Below are positions 6,770 to 16,328 of a stretch of 64,000 bases of DNA, one piece after another (position 1 is the stretch's first letter; each line of letters begins with the position of its first letter). The notes under the pieces were generated by a model. The model did no database searches, was not told the origin of the DNA, and was given only the letters and a program-made list of their open reading frames with translations. Made by a program: the position numbers and the translations under genes. The DNA is taken from assembly GCF_047425865.1 (NCBI RefSeq), contig NZ_CP179735.1, one strand, 5' to 3'. This stretch comes from Macrococcoides equi (GTDB lineage: Bacteria > Bacillota > Bacilli > Staphylococcales > Staphylococcaceae).

Positions 6770-9700
6770 TTGACAGGTCAACTTATCCAATACGGAAGGC
6801 ATCGTCAGCGTAGAAGTTACGCAAGAATTTCCGAGATTTTAGAATTACCTAACTTAATAGAAATTCAAACAAAATCTTATGAATGGTTCTTAGAAGAAGG
6901 TTTGATTGAAATGTTTAGAGACATTTCTCCAATCGAAGACTTCACTGGTAATCTTTCATTAGAATTTGTGGATTACAAATTAGGTGAGCCAAAGTATGAT
7001 TTAGATGAAGCAAAGAACCGTGATGCTACTTACTCAGCGCCACTTCGAGTAAAGGTACGATTAATTATTAAAGAAACAGGCGAAGTAAAAGAACAAGAAG
7101 TCTTTATGGGTGATTTCCCATTAATGACAGATACAGGCACATTCGTTATCAATGGTGCAGAACGTGTTATCGTATCTCAATTAGTACGTTCTCCGTCTGT
7201 ATACTTCAATGATAAAGTCGACAAGAATGGTAAAGTGAGCTTTGGAGCGACTGTTATCCCTAACCGTGGTGCATGGCTTGAATATGAAACTGATGCGAAA
7301 GATGTTGTGTTTGTACGTATTGACCGTACACGTAAATTGCCAATTACTGTTCTTTTACGTGCACTAGGTTTCTCAAGTGATCAGGAAATTATTGATTTAC
7401 TTGGCGACAATGAATACTTACGTAACGCATTAGATAAAGATAATACTGAGTCAACTGAAGCTGCATTACTTGAAATTTACGAGCGTTTACGTCCAGGTGA
7501 ACCACCTACTGTTGAGAACGCTAAGAGTTTATTATACTCACGTTTCTTCGATCCAAAACGCTATGATTTAGCAAGCGTTGGACGTTATAAAATGAATAAA
7601 AAGTTACATTTAAAACATCGTCTGTTCAACCAAACATTAGCAGAGCCGATTGTTGATGTTGAAACAGGTGAAATTGTAGCTGAAGAAGGTACATTATTAG
7701 ATCGTCGTAACTTAGATCAAATTCTAGATGTCCTTGAAAACAATGCCAATCAAAAAGTTTTCACTTTAGAGAACGGTTTATTAGATGAGCCGATTGAGAT
7801 TCAATCAGTTAAAGTTTATGTTCCTGGCGATGAAGAAAAACGTACAACTACAATTATCGGTAATGCATTCCCTGATGATGAAGTGAAATGTATTACGCCG
7901 GCAGATATCTTATCATCTATTAGTTATTTCTTTAACTTATTAGCGGGTGTTGGATTTACAGATGATATCGACCATTTAGGTAATCGTCGTTTACGATCAG
8001 TTGGTGAGTTATTACAAAACCAATTCCGTATCGGTTTAAGTCGTATGGAGCGTGTTGTGCGTGAACGTATGAGTTTACAGGATACTGAATCAGTAACACC
8101 TCAACAATTAATCAATATTCGCCCTGTCATTGCGTCTATTAAAGAATTCTTTGGTAGTTCACAATTATCTCAATTCATGGACCAAGCGAACCCACTTGCA
8201 GAGCTTACGCATAAACGTCGTTTATCTGCCTTAGGACCTGGTGGTTTGACAAGAGAACGTGCTGGTATGGAAGTACGTGACGTTCACTATTCTCACTATG
8301 GCCGTATGTGTCCGATTGAAACGCCTGAGGGACCAAACATTGGATTAATCAACTCACTTTCAAGTTATGCACGTGTAAATGAATTTGGTTTCATTGAAAC
8401 ACCATACAGAAAAGTTGATATTGAAACGAACACTGTTACTTCTCAAATCGACTACTTAACAGCTGACGAAGAAGATGCTTATGTTGTTGCCCAAGCGAAT
8501 GCGCGTTTAGATGACAATGGTAAATTCTTAGATGATGAAGTTGTTTGTCGTTTCCGTGGAGATAATACAGTTATGGCACGTGAACGTATGGATTACATGG
8601 ACGTATCACCTAAGCAGGTAGTATCTGCTGCCACAGCTTGTATTCCATTCTTAGAAAACGATGACTCGAACCGTGCATTAATGGGTGCGAACATGCAACG
8701 TCAAGCAGTACCATTGATGAATCCTGAAGCACCATTTGTTGGAACAGGTATGGAACACGTAGCAGCACGTGATTCTGGAGCTGCAGTAGTAGCGAAATAT
8801 AAAGGTCGTGTTGAGCACGTTGAAGCGCGCCAGATTAAAGTACGCCGTATTGTAGAAGAAGGCGGAAAAGAAATTGAAACGGATTTAGATGTTTACAAAT
8901 TAGCTAAATTCGCACGTTCAAACTCAGGTACATGTTATAACCAACGCCCTATTGTTCAAGCGGGTGATATCGTAACGAAAGGTGAAATCTTAGCCGATGG
9001 TCCTTCTATGGAACTTGGTGAGATGGCTCTAGGACGTAACGTTGTTGTCGGATTCATGACTTGGGACGGTTATAACTACGAGGATGCTGTTATCATGAGC
9101 GAACGTCTTGTAAAAGACGATGTTTACACTTCTATTCATATCGAAGAATATGAATCAGAAGCACGTGATACAAAACTCGGACCTGAAGAAATTACTAGAG
9201 ATATTCCAAACGTATCTGATAATGCACTTAAAAACTTAGATGATCGTGGAATTGTTTTTGTTGGTGCAGAAGTGCGTGATGGAGATATCTTAGTTGGTAA
9301 AGTAACACCTAAAGGAGTTACTGAATTAACTGCAGAAGAGCGCCTGTTACACGCTATCTTCGGTGAAAAAGCACGTGAAGTTCGTGATACTTCATTACGT
9401 GTACCACATGGTGCAGATGGTATCGTATTAGACGTGAAAGTCTTTAATCGTGAAGATGGCGATGAGTTACCACCGGGTGTTAACCAATTAGTACGTGTTT
9501 ACATCGTTCAAAAACGTAAAATTCACGTTGGAGATAAGATGTGTGGTCGTCACGGTAACAAAGGGGTTATCTCACGAATCTTACCTGAAGAAGATATGCC
9601 ATTTATGCCTGACGGAACACCAATCGATATCATGTTAAACCCACTTGGGGTACCTTCTCGTATGAACATCGGACAAGTATTAGAGTTACACTTAGGTATG

Positions 9701-10312
9701 GCTGCTAAAAACTTAGGTCTGCATGTAGCATCTCCGGTATTCGATGGTGCGAACGATGAAGACGTTTGGTCTACGATTGAAGAAGCTGGTATGGCTCGTG
9801 ATGGTAAAACTGTACTTTATGATGGACGTACAGGTGAACCATTCGATAACCGTGTATCAGTAGGTGTTATGTATATGCTTAAATTAGCTCACATGGTTGA
9901 TGATAAGTTACATGCACGTTCAACTGGTCCTTACTCTTTAGTTACACAACAACCACTTGGTGGTAAAGCGCAATTTGGTGGACAACGTTTCGGTGAGATG
10001 GAGGTATGGGCACTTGAAGCTTATGGTGCTGCATATACTTTACAAGAAATCTTAACGTACAAATCAGATGATACAGTTGGTCGTGTAAAAACATACGAAG
10101 CAATTGTTAAAGGTGAAAATATCCCACGTCCGGGAGTGCCTGAATCATTCCGCGTATTAATGAAAGAGTTACAAAGTTTAGGATTAGATGTAAAAGTAAT
10201 GGACAATAAAGATGAAGAGATTGAAATGCGTGATTTAGAAGATGACGATTTCATCGATTCAAAAATAAACATTGCCAAAAAACCAGAACCAGAAGCTGAG
10301 ATCACTGAATAA
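6770..10312 (+). CDS. rpoB: DNA-directed RNA polymerase subunit beta
   Basis: A 1180-aa protein. TTG at 6770 is chosen as start because it lies eight bases after GAGGGG and gives TGQLIQYGRHRQRR, matching staphylococcal RpoB. The in-frame GTG at 6761 abuts the ribosome-binding site. The rifampicin-binding region (about residues 461-490, GSSQLSQFMDQANPLAEL then THKRRLSALGPGG) has the ordinary wild-type residues. C-terminal clamp motifs such as GGKAQFGGQRFGEMEVWALE are intact. It forms the catalytic centre with RpoC. Confidence 0.98.
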   Translation: MTGQLIQYGRHRQRRSYARISEILELPNLIEIQTKSYEWFLEEGLIEMFRDISPIEDFTGNLSLEFVDYKLGEPKYDLDEAKNRDATYSAPLRVKVRLIIKETGEVKEQEVFMGDFPLMTDTGTFVINGAERVIVSQLVRSPSVYFNDKVDKNGKVSFGATVIPNRGAWLEYETDAKDVVFVRIDRTRKLPITVLLRALGFSSDQEIIDLLGDNEYLRNALDKDNTESTEAALLEIYERLRPGEPPTVENAKSLLYSRFFDPKRYDLASVGRYKMNKKLHLKHRLFNQTLAEPIVDVETGEIVAEEGTLLDRRNLDQILDVLENNANQKVFTLENGLLDEPIEIQSVKVYVPGDEEKRTTTIIGNAFPDDEVKCITPADILSSISYFFNLLAGVGFTDDIDHLGNRRLRSVGELLQNQFRIGLSRMERVVRERMSLQDTESVTPQQLINIRPVIASIKEFFGSSQLSQFMDQANPLAELTHKRRLSALGPGGLTRERAGMEVRDVHYSHYGRMCPIETPEGPNIGLINSLSSYARVNEFGFIETPYRKVDIETNTVTSQIDYLTADEEDAYVVAQANARLDDNGKFLDDEVVCRFRGDNTVMARERMDYMDVSPKQVVSAATACIPFLENDDSNRALMGANMQRQAVPLMNPEAPFVGTGMEHVAARDSGAAVVAKYKGRVEHVEARQIKVRRIVEEGGKEIETDLDVYKLAKFARSNSGTCYNQRPIVQAGDIVTKGEILADGPSMELGEMALGRNVVVGFMTWDGYNYEDAVIMSERLVKDDVYTSIHIEEYESEARDTKLGPEEITRDIPNVSDNALKNLDDRGIVFVGAEVRDGDILVGKVTPKGVTELTAEERLLHAIFGEKAREVRDTSLRVPHGADGIVLDVKVFNREDGDELPPGVNQLVRVYIVQKRKIHVGDKMCGRHGNKGVISRILPEEDMPFMPDGTPIDIMLNPLGVPSRMNIGQVLELHLGMAAKNLGLHVASPVFDGANDEDVWSTIEEAGMARDGKTVLYDGRTGEPFDNRVSVGVMYMLKLAHMVDDKLHARSTGPYSLVTQQPLGGKAQFGGQRFGEMEVWALEAYGAAYTLQEILTYKSDDTVGRVKTYEAIVKGENIPRPGVPESFRVLMKELQSLGLDVKVMDNKDEEIEMRDLEDDDFIDSKINIAKKPEPEAEITE

Positions 10313-10337
10313 TCACTGTCTCAACTCGTTTAAATAA

Positions 10338-10382
10338 TTTGCTAGGCATCTACGAGGCAACTCGTATGATGCTGTTAGCAAA
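10338..10382 (+). other. Long imperfect stem-loop between rpoB and rpoC
   Basis: TTTGCTA (10338-10344) pairs with TAGCAAA (10376-10382). Inside, CATC pairs with GATG and ACGAG with CTCGT around a GCAA loop. No T-run follows. It is a candidate processing site or translational separator between two co-transcribed genes. Confidence 0.6.
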
Positions 10383-10433
10383 ATGTATATATAAGTCTTG
10401 ATAAAATTTTTAATACACTAAGGAGGTAGGGCT

Positions 10434-13400
10434 TTGATTGATGTAAATAACTTTCATTACATGAAGATAGGTCTCGCTTCACCTGAAAAAATCCGTTCAT
10501 GGAGTTTTGGTGAAGTTAAAAAGCCAGAAACAATTAACTACCGTACATTAAAACCTGAAAGAGATGGTTTATTCTGTGAGAAAATTTTCGGTCCAACGAA
10601 GGATTGGGAATGTAGCTGTGGTAAATACAAACGTGTACGTTACAAAGGAATGGTCTGTGACCGTTGTGGCGTAGAAGTTACAAAATCAAAAGTACGTCGT
10701 GAACGTATGGGTCATATTGAATTAGCAGCACCTGTATCACATATCTGGTACTTCAAAGGTATACCATCACGTATGGGATTACTTTTAGATATGTCACCAC
10801 GTTCTTTAGAAGAGGTTATTTACTTTGCATCTTATGCTGTAATTGATCCAGGTCCAACTGGTTTAGAGAAAAAATCTTTACTTTCAGAAAGAGAATACCG
10901 TGAGTATTACGATAAATTCCCAGGACAGTTTACAGCTAAAATGGGTGCTGAAGCTATCAAAGATTTATTATTGGACATCGATTTAGACGCGGAATTAAAG
11001 TCATTACGTGAAGAATTAGAAACTGCGACTGGTCAACGTTTGACAAGAGCAATCAAACGTTTAGAAGTAGTTGAATCTTTCAGAAATTCAGGTAATGATC
11101 CTTCATGGATGATTTTAGATGTATTACCAATCATCCCACCAGAAATTCGTCCGATGGTTCAATTAGATGGTGGACGTTTTGCTACATCTGATTTAAACGA
11201 TTTATATCGTCGTGTTATTAACCGTAACAACCGTTTAAAACGTTTATTAGACTTAGGAGCGCCTGGTATCATCGTACAAAATGAAAAACGTATGTTACAA
11301 GAAGCGGTAGATGCTTTAATTGACAATGGTCGTCGTGGCCGTCCAGTAACTGGACCAGGTAACCGTCCATTAAAATCTTTATCACATATGTTAAAAGGGA
11401 AACAAGGTCGTTTCCGTCAAAACTTACTTGGTAAACGTGTTGACTATTCTGGTCGTTCGGTTATCGTCGTAGGGCCTAACCTTAAAATGTATCAATGTGG
11501 TCTTCCAAAAGAAATGGCACTTGAATTATTCAAACCATTTGTGATGAAAGAACTTGTTGAACGTGAAATCGCTACAAACATCAAGAACGCTAAAGGTAAA
11601 ATTGAGCGTATGGAACCAGAAATCTGGGACGTTTTAGAAGATGTTATCCGTGAACATCCAGTACTTTTAAACCGTGCACCAACGCTTCACCGTTTAGGGA
11701 TTCAGGCATTCGAACCAACGCTTGTTGAAGGTCGTGCAATTCGATTACATCCACTTGTAACGACAGCATACAATGCCGATTTCGATGGTGACCAAATGGC
11801 CGTTCACGTACCATTATCAAAAGAAGCGCAAGCTGAAGCACGTATGTTAATGTTAGCTGCACAAAATATCTTAAACCCTAAAGATGGTAAACCAGTTGTT
11901 ACACCATCTCAGGATATGGTATTAGGTAACTACTACTTAACATTAGAGCGTAAAGGTACAATTGGTGAAGGTAGAATCTTCAAAGATGCAAATGAAGTTA
12001 TTATGGCTTATGTAAATGGTTATGTGCATTTACATGCTCGTATTGCAGTACAAGCTGGATCATTTAATAATCCGACATTTACTGACAAACAAAACAGTCA
12101 GTTATTAGTAACTTCAGTAGGTAAGGTTATCTTTAATGAAATTATGCCGGAATCATTCCCATTCATTAACGAACCGACATTATCTAACTTAGAAACTGTT
12201 ACACCAGGTAAATATTTCATTGATGCAACAGATTTAACTGAAGAAGGTTTATTAAAGTATTTAGAAGAACAACCGCTTGTAAAACCATTTAATAAAAAAT
12301 TCTTAGGACAAATCATTGCAGAAGTATTTAATAGATTCCATATTACTGATACATCAATGATGTTAGATAGAATGAAAGACTTAGGATTTAAGTACTCTTC
12401 ACGTGCAGGTATCACTGTAGGTGTATCTGATATCGTGGTATTACCTGATAAGCAGGATATCATCGGTTTAGCTGAAGAAAAAGTAGATAAAGTTACTAAA
12501 CAATTCACACGTGGTTTAATTACTGAAAGTGAACGTTATGCCGCTGTAATCGAAATTTGGACGAAAGCCAAAGATGATATTCAAGCGAAGTTAATGAACT
12601 CTTTAGATGACTTAAACCCAATCTTCATGATGAGTGACTCTGGTGCCCGTGGTAACGCATCTAACTTTACACAGTTAGCAGGTATGCGTGGACTGATGGC
12701 CAACCCGGCTGGACGTATCATCGAGTTACCGATCAAATCATCATTCCGTGAAGGTTTAACGGTATTAGAATACTTCATCTCTACGCACGGTGCGCGTAAA
12801 GGTCTTGCCGATACAGCACTTAAAACAGCCGATTCAGGTTACTTAACACGTCGCCTTGTTGACGTTGCACAAGATGTTATCGTACGTGAACCTGATTGTG
12901 GTACTGACCGTGGATTACTTGTTTCAGCGATCCGTGAAGGTTCTGAATTAATCGAGCCATTCATTGAGCGTTTAGAAGGACGTTATTCTCGTGAAACAGT
13001 AAGACATCCTGAAACTAAGGAAATCTTAGTAAAAGTAAATGAATTAATTACTCCTGAAATCGCGAAACAAATCGTTGATGCAGGTATCGAAGAAATGCAT
13101 ATCCGTTCAGCATTCACATGTAACTCTCGTCACGGAGTTTGTGAGAAATGTTACGGTAAAAACTTAGCGACAGGTGAAAAAGTAGAAGTTGGGGAAGCTG
13201 TTGGTACAATCGCTGCCCAATCTATCGGTGAGCCTGGTACACAGTTAACGATGCGTACATTCCATACAGGTGGGGTTGCCGGTGCCGATATCACGCAAGG
13301 TTTACCTCGTATCCAGGAATTATTCGAAGCGCGTAATCCGAAAGGTCAAGCTGTAATCTCTGAGATTAACGGTGAGATTATCGAATTAAACGTTGTTAAA

Positions 13401-14054
13401 GATCGTATGCAGGAAATTAAAGTTAAGGGTGAAAATGAAGTACGTACGTACTTAGCACCTGGTACTGCAAGACTTAAAGTAGAAGTAGGTCAAAAAATTG
13501 CGCGTGGTGAAGTAATGACTGAAGGTTCAATTGAGCCTAAGCAATTATTAGCTGTAGCGGGACTTAATGCGACTCAAAGCTACTTACTTAAAGAAGTTCA
13601 AAAAGTATACCGTATGCAAGGGGTAGAAATCTCTGATAAACACGTTGAGGTAATGGTTCGTCAAATGTTACGTAAAGTACGTATTATCGAAGCAGGTGAC
13701 ACGAAATTATTACCAGGTGCATTAGTTGATATTCATACATTTACTGATGCTAACCGTGAAGTGTTTAAACAAAGAAAACACCCAGCGACAGCGAAGCCTG
13801 TATTACTTGGTATTACGAAAGCATCACTTGAAACAGAAAGTTTCTTATCTGCAGCTTCATTCCAGGAAACAACACGTGTGTTAACGGATGCAGCAATTAA
13901 AGGTAAACGTGATGACTTATTAGGACTTAAAGAAAACGTTATTATCGGTAAGTTAATACCTGCTGGAACTGGTATGAGACGCTATAGTGGTGTTGAATTT
14001 GAAAAGGATGCACCTGCGTTAGAACAGGAAGAAGTAGTAGTAACTGAAAATTAA
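10434..14054 (+). CDS. rpoC: DNA-directed RNA polymerase subunit beta'
   Basis: A 1206-aa protein starting at TTG behind AAGGAGG (IDVNNFHYMKIGLASPEKIR). It has the N-terminal zinc ribbon CSCGKYKRVRYKGMVCDRC near residue 60. The metal-binding catalytic loop NADFDGDQMAVH is near residue 446, and the second zinc site (CGTDRG and CNSRHGVCEKC) spans about residues 822-905. Length and motifs are complete. Both rpoB and rpoC use TTG starts. The natural terminator downstream is interrupted by an insertion sequence. Confidence 0.98.
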   Translation: MIDVNNFHYMKIGLASPEKIRSWSFGEVKKPETINYRTLKPERDGLFCEKIFGPTKDWECSCGKYKRVRYKGMVCDRCGVEVTKSKVRRERMGHIELAAPVSHIWYFKGIPSRMGLLLDMSPRSLEEVIYFASYAVIDPGPTGLEKKSLLSEREYREYYDKFPGQFTAKMGAEAIKDLLLDIDLDAELKSLREELETATGQRLTRAIKRLEVVESFRNSGNDPSWMILDVLPIIPPEIRPMVQLDGGRFATSDLNDLYRRVINRNNRLKRLLDLGAPGIIVQNEKRMLQEAVDALIDNGRRGRPVTGPGNRPLKSLSHMLKGKQGRFRQNLLGKRVDYSGRSVIVVGPNLKMYQCGLPKEMALELFKPFVMKELVEREIATNIKNAKGKIERMEPEIWDVLEDVIREHPVLLNRAPTLHRLGIQAFEPTLVEGRAIRLHPLVTTAYNADFDGDQMAVHVPLSKEAQAEARMLMLAAQNILNPKDGKPVVTPSQDMVLGNYYLTLERKGTIGEGRIFKDANEVIMAYVNGYVHLHARIAVQAGSFNNPTFTDKQNSQLLVTSVGKVIFNEIMPESFPFINEPTLSNLETVTPGKYFIDATDLTEEGLLKYLEEQPLVKPFNKKFLGQIIAEVFNRFHITDTSMMLDRMKDLGFKYSSRAGITVGVSDIVVLPDKQDIIGLAEEKVDKVTKQFTRGLITESERYAAVIEIWTKAKDDIQAKLMNSLDDLNPIFMMSDSGARGNASNFTQLAGMRGLMANPAGRIIELPIKSSFREGLTVLEYFISTHGARKGLADTALKTADSGYLTRRLVDVAQDVIVREPDCGTDRGLLVSAIREGSELIEPFIERLEGRYSRETVRHPETKEILVKVNELITPEIAKQIVDAGIEEMHIRSAFTCNSRHGVCEKCYGKNLATGEKVEVGEAVGTIAAQSIGEPGTQLTMRTFHTGGVAGADITQGLPRIQELFEARNPKGQAVISEINGEIIELNVVKDRMQEIKVKGENEVRTYLAPGTARLKVEVGQKIARGEVMTEGSIEPKQLLAVAGLNATQSYLLKEVQKVYRMQGVEISDKHVEVMVRQMLRKVRIIEAGDTKLLPGALVDIHTFTDANREVFKQRKHPATAKPVLLGITKASLETESFLSAASFQETTRVLTDAAIKGKRDDLLGLKENVIIGKLIPAGTGMRRYSGVEFEKDAPALEQEEVVVTEN

Positions 14055-14094
14055 TAACTCATAAGGTTAGAATATAACGTTCTACCATAACACC

Positions 14095-14107
14095 AAGCCG
14101 AACAAAC
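14095..14107 (+). terminator. Left arm of the split rpoC terminator
   Basis: AAGCCGAACAAAC is the 5' arm of a hairpin whose 3' arm, GTTTGTTCGGCTT, is now at 15637-15649. The arms pair over 13 bases. Removing the insertion sequence and one target copy restores a single stem followed by T-rich sequence. Confidence 0.85.
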
Positions 14108-14110
14108 TAT

Positions 14111-14118
14111 TAAATCTA
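14111..14118 (+). repeat. Target-site duplication, left copy
   Basis: TAAATCTA lies immediately before the left inverted repeat and is identical to 15616-15623. An 8-bp AT-rich duplication is typical of ISL3-family insertion. Confidence 0.92.
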
Positions 14119-14129
14119 GGTTCTATAAT

Positions 14130-14177
14130 AAAACGGACTGATGAAAAGATACAAATCTTTTCTTCAGCCCGTTTTTT
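14130..14177 (+). terminator. Terminator inside the left end of the IS
   Basis: AAAACGGACTGATGAAAAGA (from 14130) pairs with the complementary arm at 14155-14175 around ACAA. There are two mismatches in 21 pairs, and a run of T follows. It would stop transcripts arriving from rpoC before the transposase gene, and so may replace the terminator the IS has split. Confidence 0.88.
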
Positions 14178-14257
14178 GATTTTTTGGATATAAAAAGGAC
14201 GCAATTATCTCTATAATTACAAGTGACCAAACCAATAACTAAGGAGATAATGCGTCT

Positions 14258-15577
14258 ATGAATCATTTTATATCAAAAACATTAGGAATTAAAGATGAAA
14301 ATATTGAGTTTCAAGAAACTGTTGATGAAAAAGTAATTAAAGGAATAAGAAGTTTGATTTATTATGCCAAACTATCTTACACACCGAAATGGTGTGTTAA
14401 TTGTGGCTTTGAAAATAAAAACTATTCGATTGTTAAAAATGGAACTAAGAAATCAAGACTAGTAATAAATAAAATAAGTGAGAGACCGGCATATCTAATA
14501 CTTTACAAACAACGTTTTCATTGTAAGTTATGTGATGCTCATTTCACCGCGGAATCAAATTGTGTGGAGAAGTATTGTTTTATTTCGAATAACACTAAAT
14601 TAGCTGTTATTCATAAATCCACAAAAATTAGATCTGAAAAATCAATTGCTGAATCATGTTTTATTTCTGCAACTAGCGTCTCTAGATTTATAAAACAGGC
14701 AGCTAAAGAAGTTAATCACAATCCGATGGATTCTCTTCCTGCACATATCATGATGGATGAATTTAAAAGTGTGAAGAATGTCTCAGGTGCGATGAGTTTT
14801 ATTTTTGCCGATGCTTTAACACATCGTATAGTTGATATTGTTGAGGATCGTAGACTTTTTTCATTAAAAAACTATTTTCTACGCTTTCCTTTAAAAGAAA
14901 GAAAAAAAGTACAAACAATTACTATCGATATGTATGAACCATATATCAGCTTAATTAAATCCATGTTTCCTAACGCTAAAATAATAGTTGATAGATTTCA
15001 TATAATTCAATTACTTAACCGTGCTTTAAATATGGCACGTGTAAATGTTATGAATACATTCAGGAGAACAAATCCACCATTGTATAATAAATATAAAGGA
15101 TATTGGAAATTACTCCTTACCCCGGAAGAAAAACTGGAGAATGTTGAATATAAGAAATTTCGATTGTTCAAAGAATTAAAAACAGAGAAAGGAATTGTTG
15201 AATACTTATTAAGTATGAATTCTGAATTAGCCGAAACACATAGTTTAGTAAATAATCTAAGACACAGCCTAAAAAATAATGACTCTAATTCATTTTTCAA
15301 TACATTATTTAATACTGATACTACAACAGTTCATCATAGACTCAAAAGTTCAATTACTACATTGAGAAAATATAAATCATATATAGATAACACCATCCAT
15401 TATTCTAACTTGACCAACGGTCCGTTAGAAGGTACCAATAATAAGATAAAACTAATAAAAAGAGTTTCTTTTGGTTACAGAAATTATAATAATTTAAAAA
15501 ATAGAGTTTTATTATGTTCAAGATTATATTTACCTGAATCAAAAAAAGAGATTAAGCAACATAAAGTTGTCGCTTAA
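14258..15577 (+). CDS. ISL3-family DDE transposase
   Basis: A 439-aa protein behind AAGGAGA. An N-terminal zinc-finger region carries CVNCGF and CKLCDAHF pairs (about residues 45-90), then a helix-turn-helix near SIAESCFISATSVSRFI. The DDE catalytic domain shows MDEFKSVKN (about residue 167), TIDMYEPYI (about 223) with IIVDRFHIIQ, and the late LEGTNNKIKL (about 390) giving the Glu. The reading frame is complete, so the enzyme may be functional. Base composition is more AT-rich than the neighbouring polymerase genes. Confidence 0.95.
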   Translation: MNHFISKTLGIKDENIEFQETVDEKVIKGIRSLIYYAKLSYTPKWCVNCGFENKNYSIVKNGTKKSRLVINKISERPAYLILYKQRFHCKLCDAHFTAESNCVEKYCFISNNTKLAVIHKSTKIRSEKSIAESCFISATSVSRFIKQAAKEVNHNPMDSLPAHIMMDEFKSVKNVSGAMSFIFADALTHRIVDIVEDRRLFSLKNYFLRFPLKERKKVQTITIDMYEPYISLIKSMFPNAKIIVDRFHIIQLLNRALNMARVNVMNTFRRTNPPLYNKYKGYWKLLLTPEEKLENVEYKKFRLFKELKTEKGIVEYLLSMNSELAETHSLVNNLRHSLKNNDSNSFFNTLFNTDTTTVHHRLKSSITTLRKYKSYIDNTIHYSNLTNGPLEGTNNKIKLIKRVSFGYRNYNNLKNRVLLCSRLYLPESKKEIKQHKVVA

Positions 15578-15615
15578 TCTCTAATTACAGCATCAGTCCT
15601 ATTTGACATAGAACC

Positions 15616-15623
15616 TAAATCTA
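15616..15623 (+). repeat. Target-site duplication, right copy
   Basis: TAAATCTA immediately after the right inverted repeat, identical to 14111-14118. Confidence 0.92.
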
Positions 15624-15636
15624 TTTTGATTTATGT

Positions 15637-15655
15637 GTTTGTTCGGCTTTGTTAT
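15637..15655 (+). terminator. Right arm of the split rpoC terminator
   Basis: GTTTGTTCGGCTT (15637-15649) followed by TGTTATT is the 3' arm of the hairpin whose 5' arm is at 14095-14107. It is separated from its partner by the IS and can no longer fold efficiently. Confidence 0.82.
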
Positions 15656-15808
15656 TGGAATAATAAATATAAATAATCTCAACAATTCAAAGGTATAATG
15701 ATAAAATACTTTAATTGTTGTCACTAAAATTTCACAGTCTCCAAAATATCATTTGAATGATAAATGGGTTATGATATAACAACGTAATAAAAAGATAGGG
15801 GGAGACCA

Positions 15809-16000
15809 ATGACATTACAAATGAAACAATTAGTTGTGATGGTACTGGGCTTTGTAGAGATAATTGCTGGTTTGTCATTATATGAGAAATCTCCGATAGG
15901 AAGTCTGACATTTATTTTATTAGGATTAGCATTTCTTGCAATAATGTTTATTCTACAACGCAAAGATTCTCAAAAGCATTATTATATTAGAAAAAGATAA
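15809..16000 (+). CDS. Small two-helix membrane protein, unknown function
   Basis: A 63-aa ORF behind AGGGGGAG. Two hydrophobic stretches (about residues 8-24 and 29-49) are separated by a short KSPIGS turn. The C-terminus is basic (QRKDSQKHYYIRKR), suggesting an N-in, C-in hairpin in the membrane. It stands alone between the IS and the surface-protein gene with a possible TATAAC -10 upstream. I do not recognise the family. Confidence 0.6.
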   Translation: MTLQMKQLVVMVLGFVEIIAGLSLYEKSPIGSLTFILLGLAFLAIMFILQRKDSQKHYYIRKR

Positions 16001-16065
16001 GTTCGATGAATATGTAATTCGTATATAAAATCCTTAAGAAAATAAATATTCTCAAGGGGTTTGTA

Positions 16066-16152
16066 TTGTGAAAAACAATTATGTAGTGTAAAATTATATT
16101 CTGAGTTCCGAACGTAGAGGAGACATATTTTTGAAAAAGTGTCTCCTTTTTT
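16066..16152 (+). ncRNA. Candidate short RNA or attenuated leader
   Basis: TTGTGA (16066-16071) and TAAAAT (16089-16094) with a 17-base spacer form a plausible promoter. A start near 16101 would meet a terminator hairpin almost at once (AGGAGACA at 16118-16125 with TGTCTCCT at 16140-16147, then T residues). The product would be about 50 bases. It could be a small RNA, or the hairpin could simply end transcripts from the small membrane-protein gene. Confidence 0.35.
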
Positions 16153-16280
16153 ATTACGTTTAAAATATATTTCAACAATTATAAAGTACGTATAAATTTA
16201 AGTATTCTATCTATATTAAATAATTTTATCTTTAATGAACTAAAGGATAATAAAATAAAAAATTGAAGGTGTTTCTATTA

Positions 16281-16310
16281 TCGAATAAACCATGTCGGTA
16301 GTCTATTCGA
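16281..16310 (+). promoter_or_regulatory. Inverted repeat upstream of the surface-protein gene
   Basis: TCGAATA (16281-16287) and TATTCGA (16304-16310) form a 7-base perfect inverted repeat ending 18 bases before the ATG. It could be an operator or a 5' UTR hairpin. The two regulators encoded downstream are candidates to bind it, but that is speculation. Confidence 0.4.
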
Positions 16311-16328
16311 AGATGAAAAAGGTGAAAG

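Larger units (their letters stand above)
14119..15615 (+). mobile_element. Complete ISL3-family insertion sequence, 1497 bp
   Basis: The element is bounded by imperfect 25-bp inverted repeats at 14119-14143 and 15591-15615 (20 of 25 identical, both beginning GGTTCTAT and ending GGACTGATG). Perfect 8-bp direct repeats flank it. It contains a single intact transposase gene and a strong terminator hairpin at its left end. The direct repeats are still identical and the ORF is open, so insertion appears recent and the copy may be active. It sits in the loop of the rpoC terminator. Confidence 0.95.
16001..16328. other. 328-base intergenic region with promoter, hairpins and no gene
   Basis: An AT-rich stretch before the surface-protein gene with no convincing coding sequence. 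It holds a promoter-plus-terminator pair at 16066-16152 and a hairpin just upstream of the surface-protein start at 16281-16310. No other structure was recognised. Confidence 0.6.
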
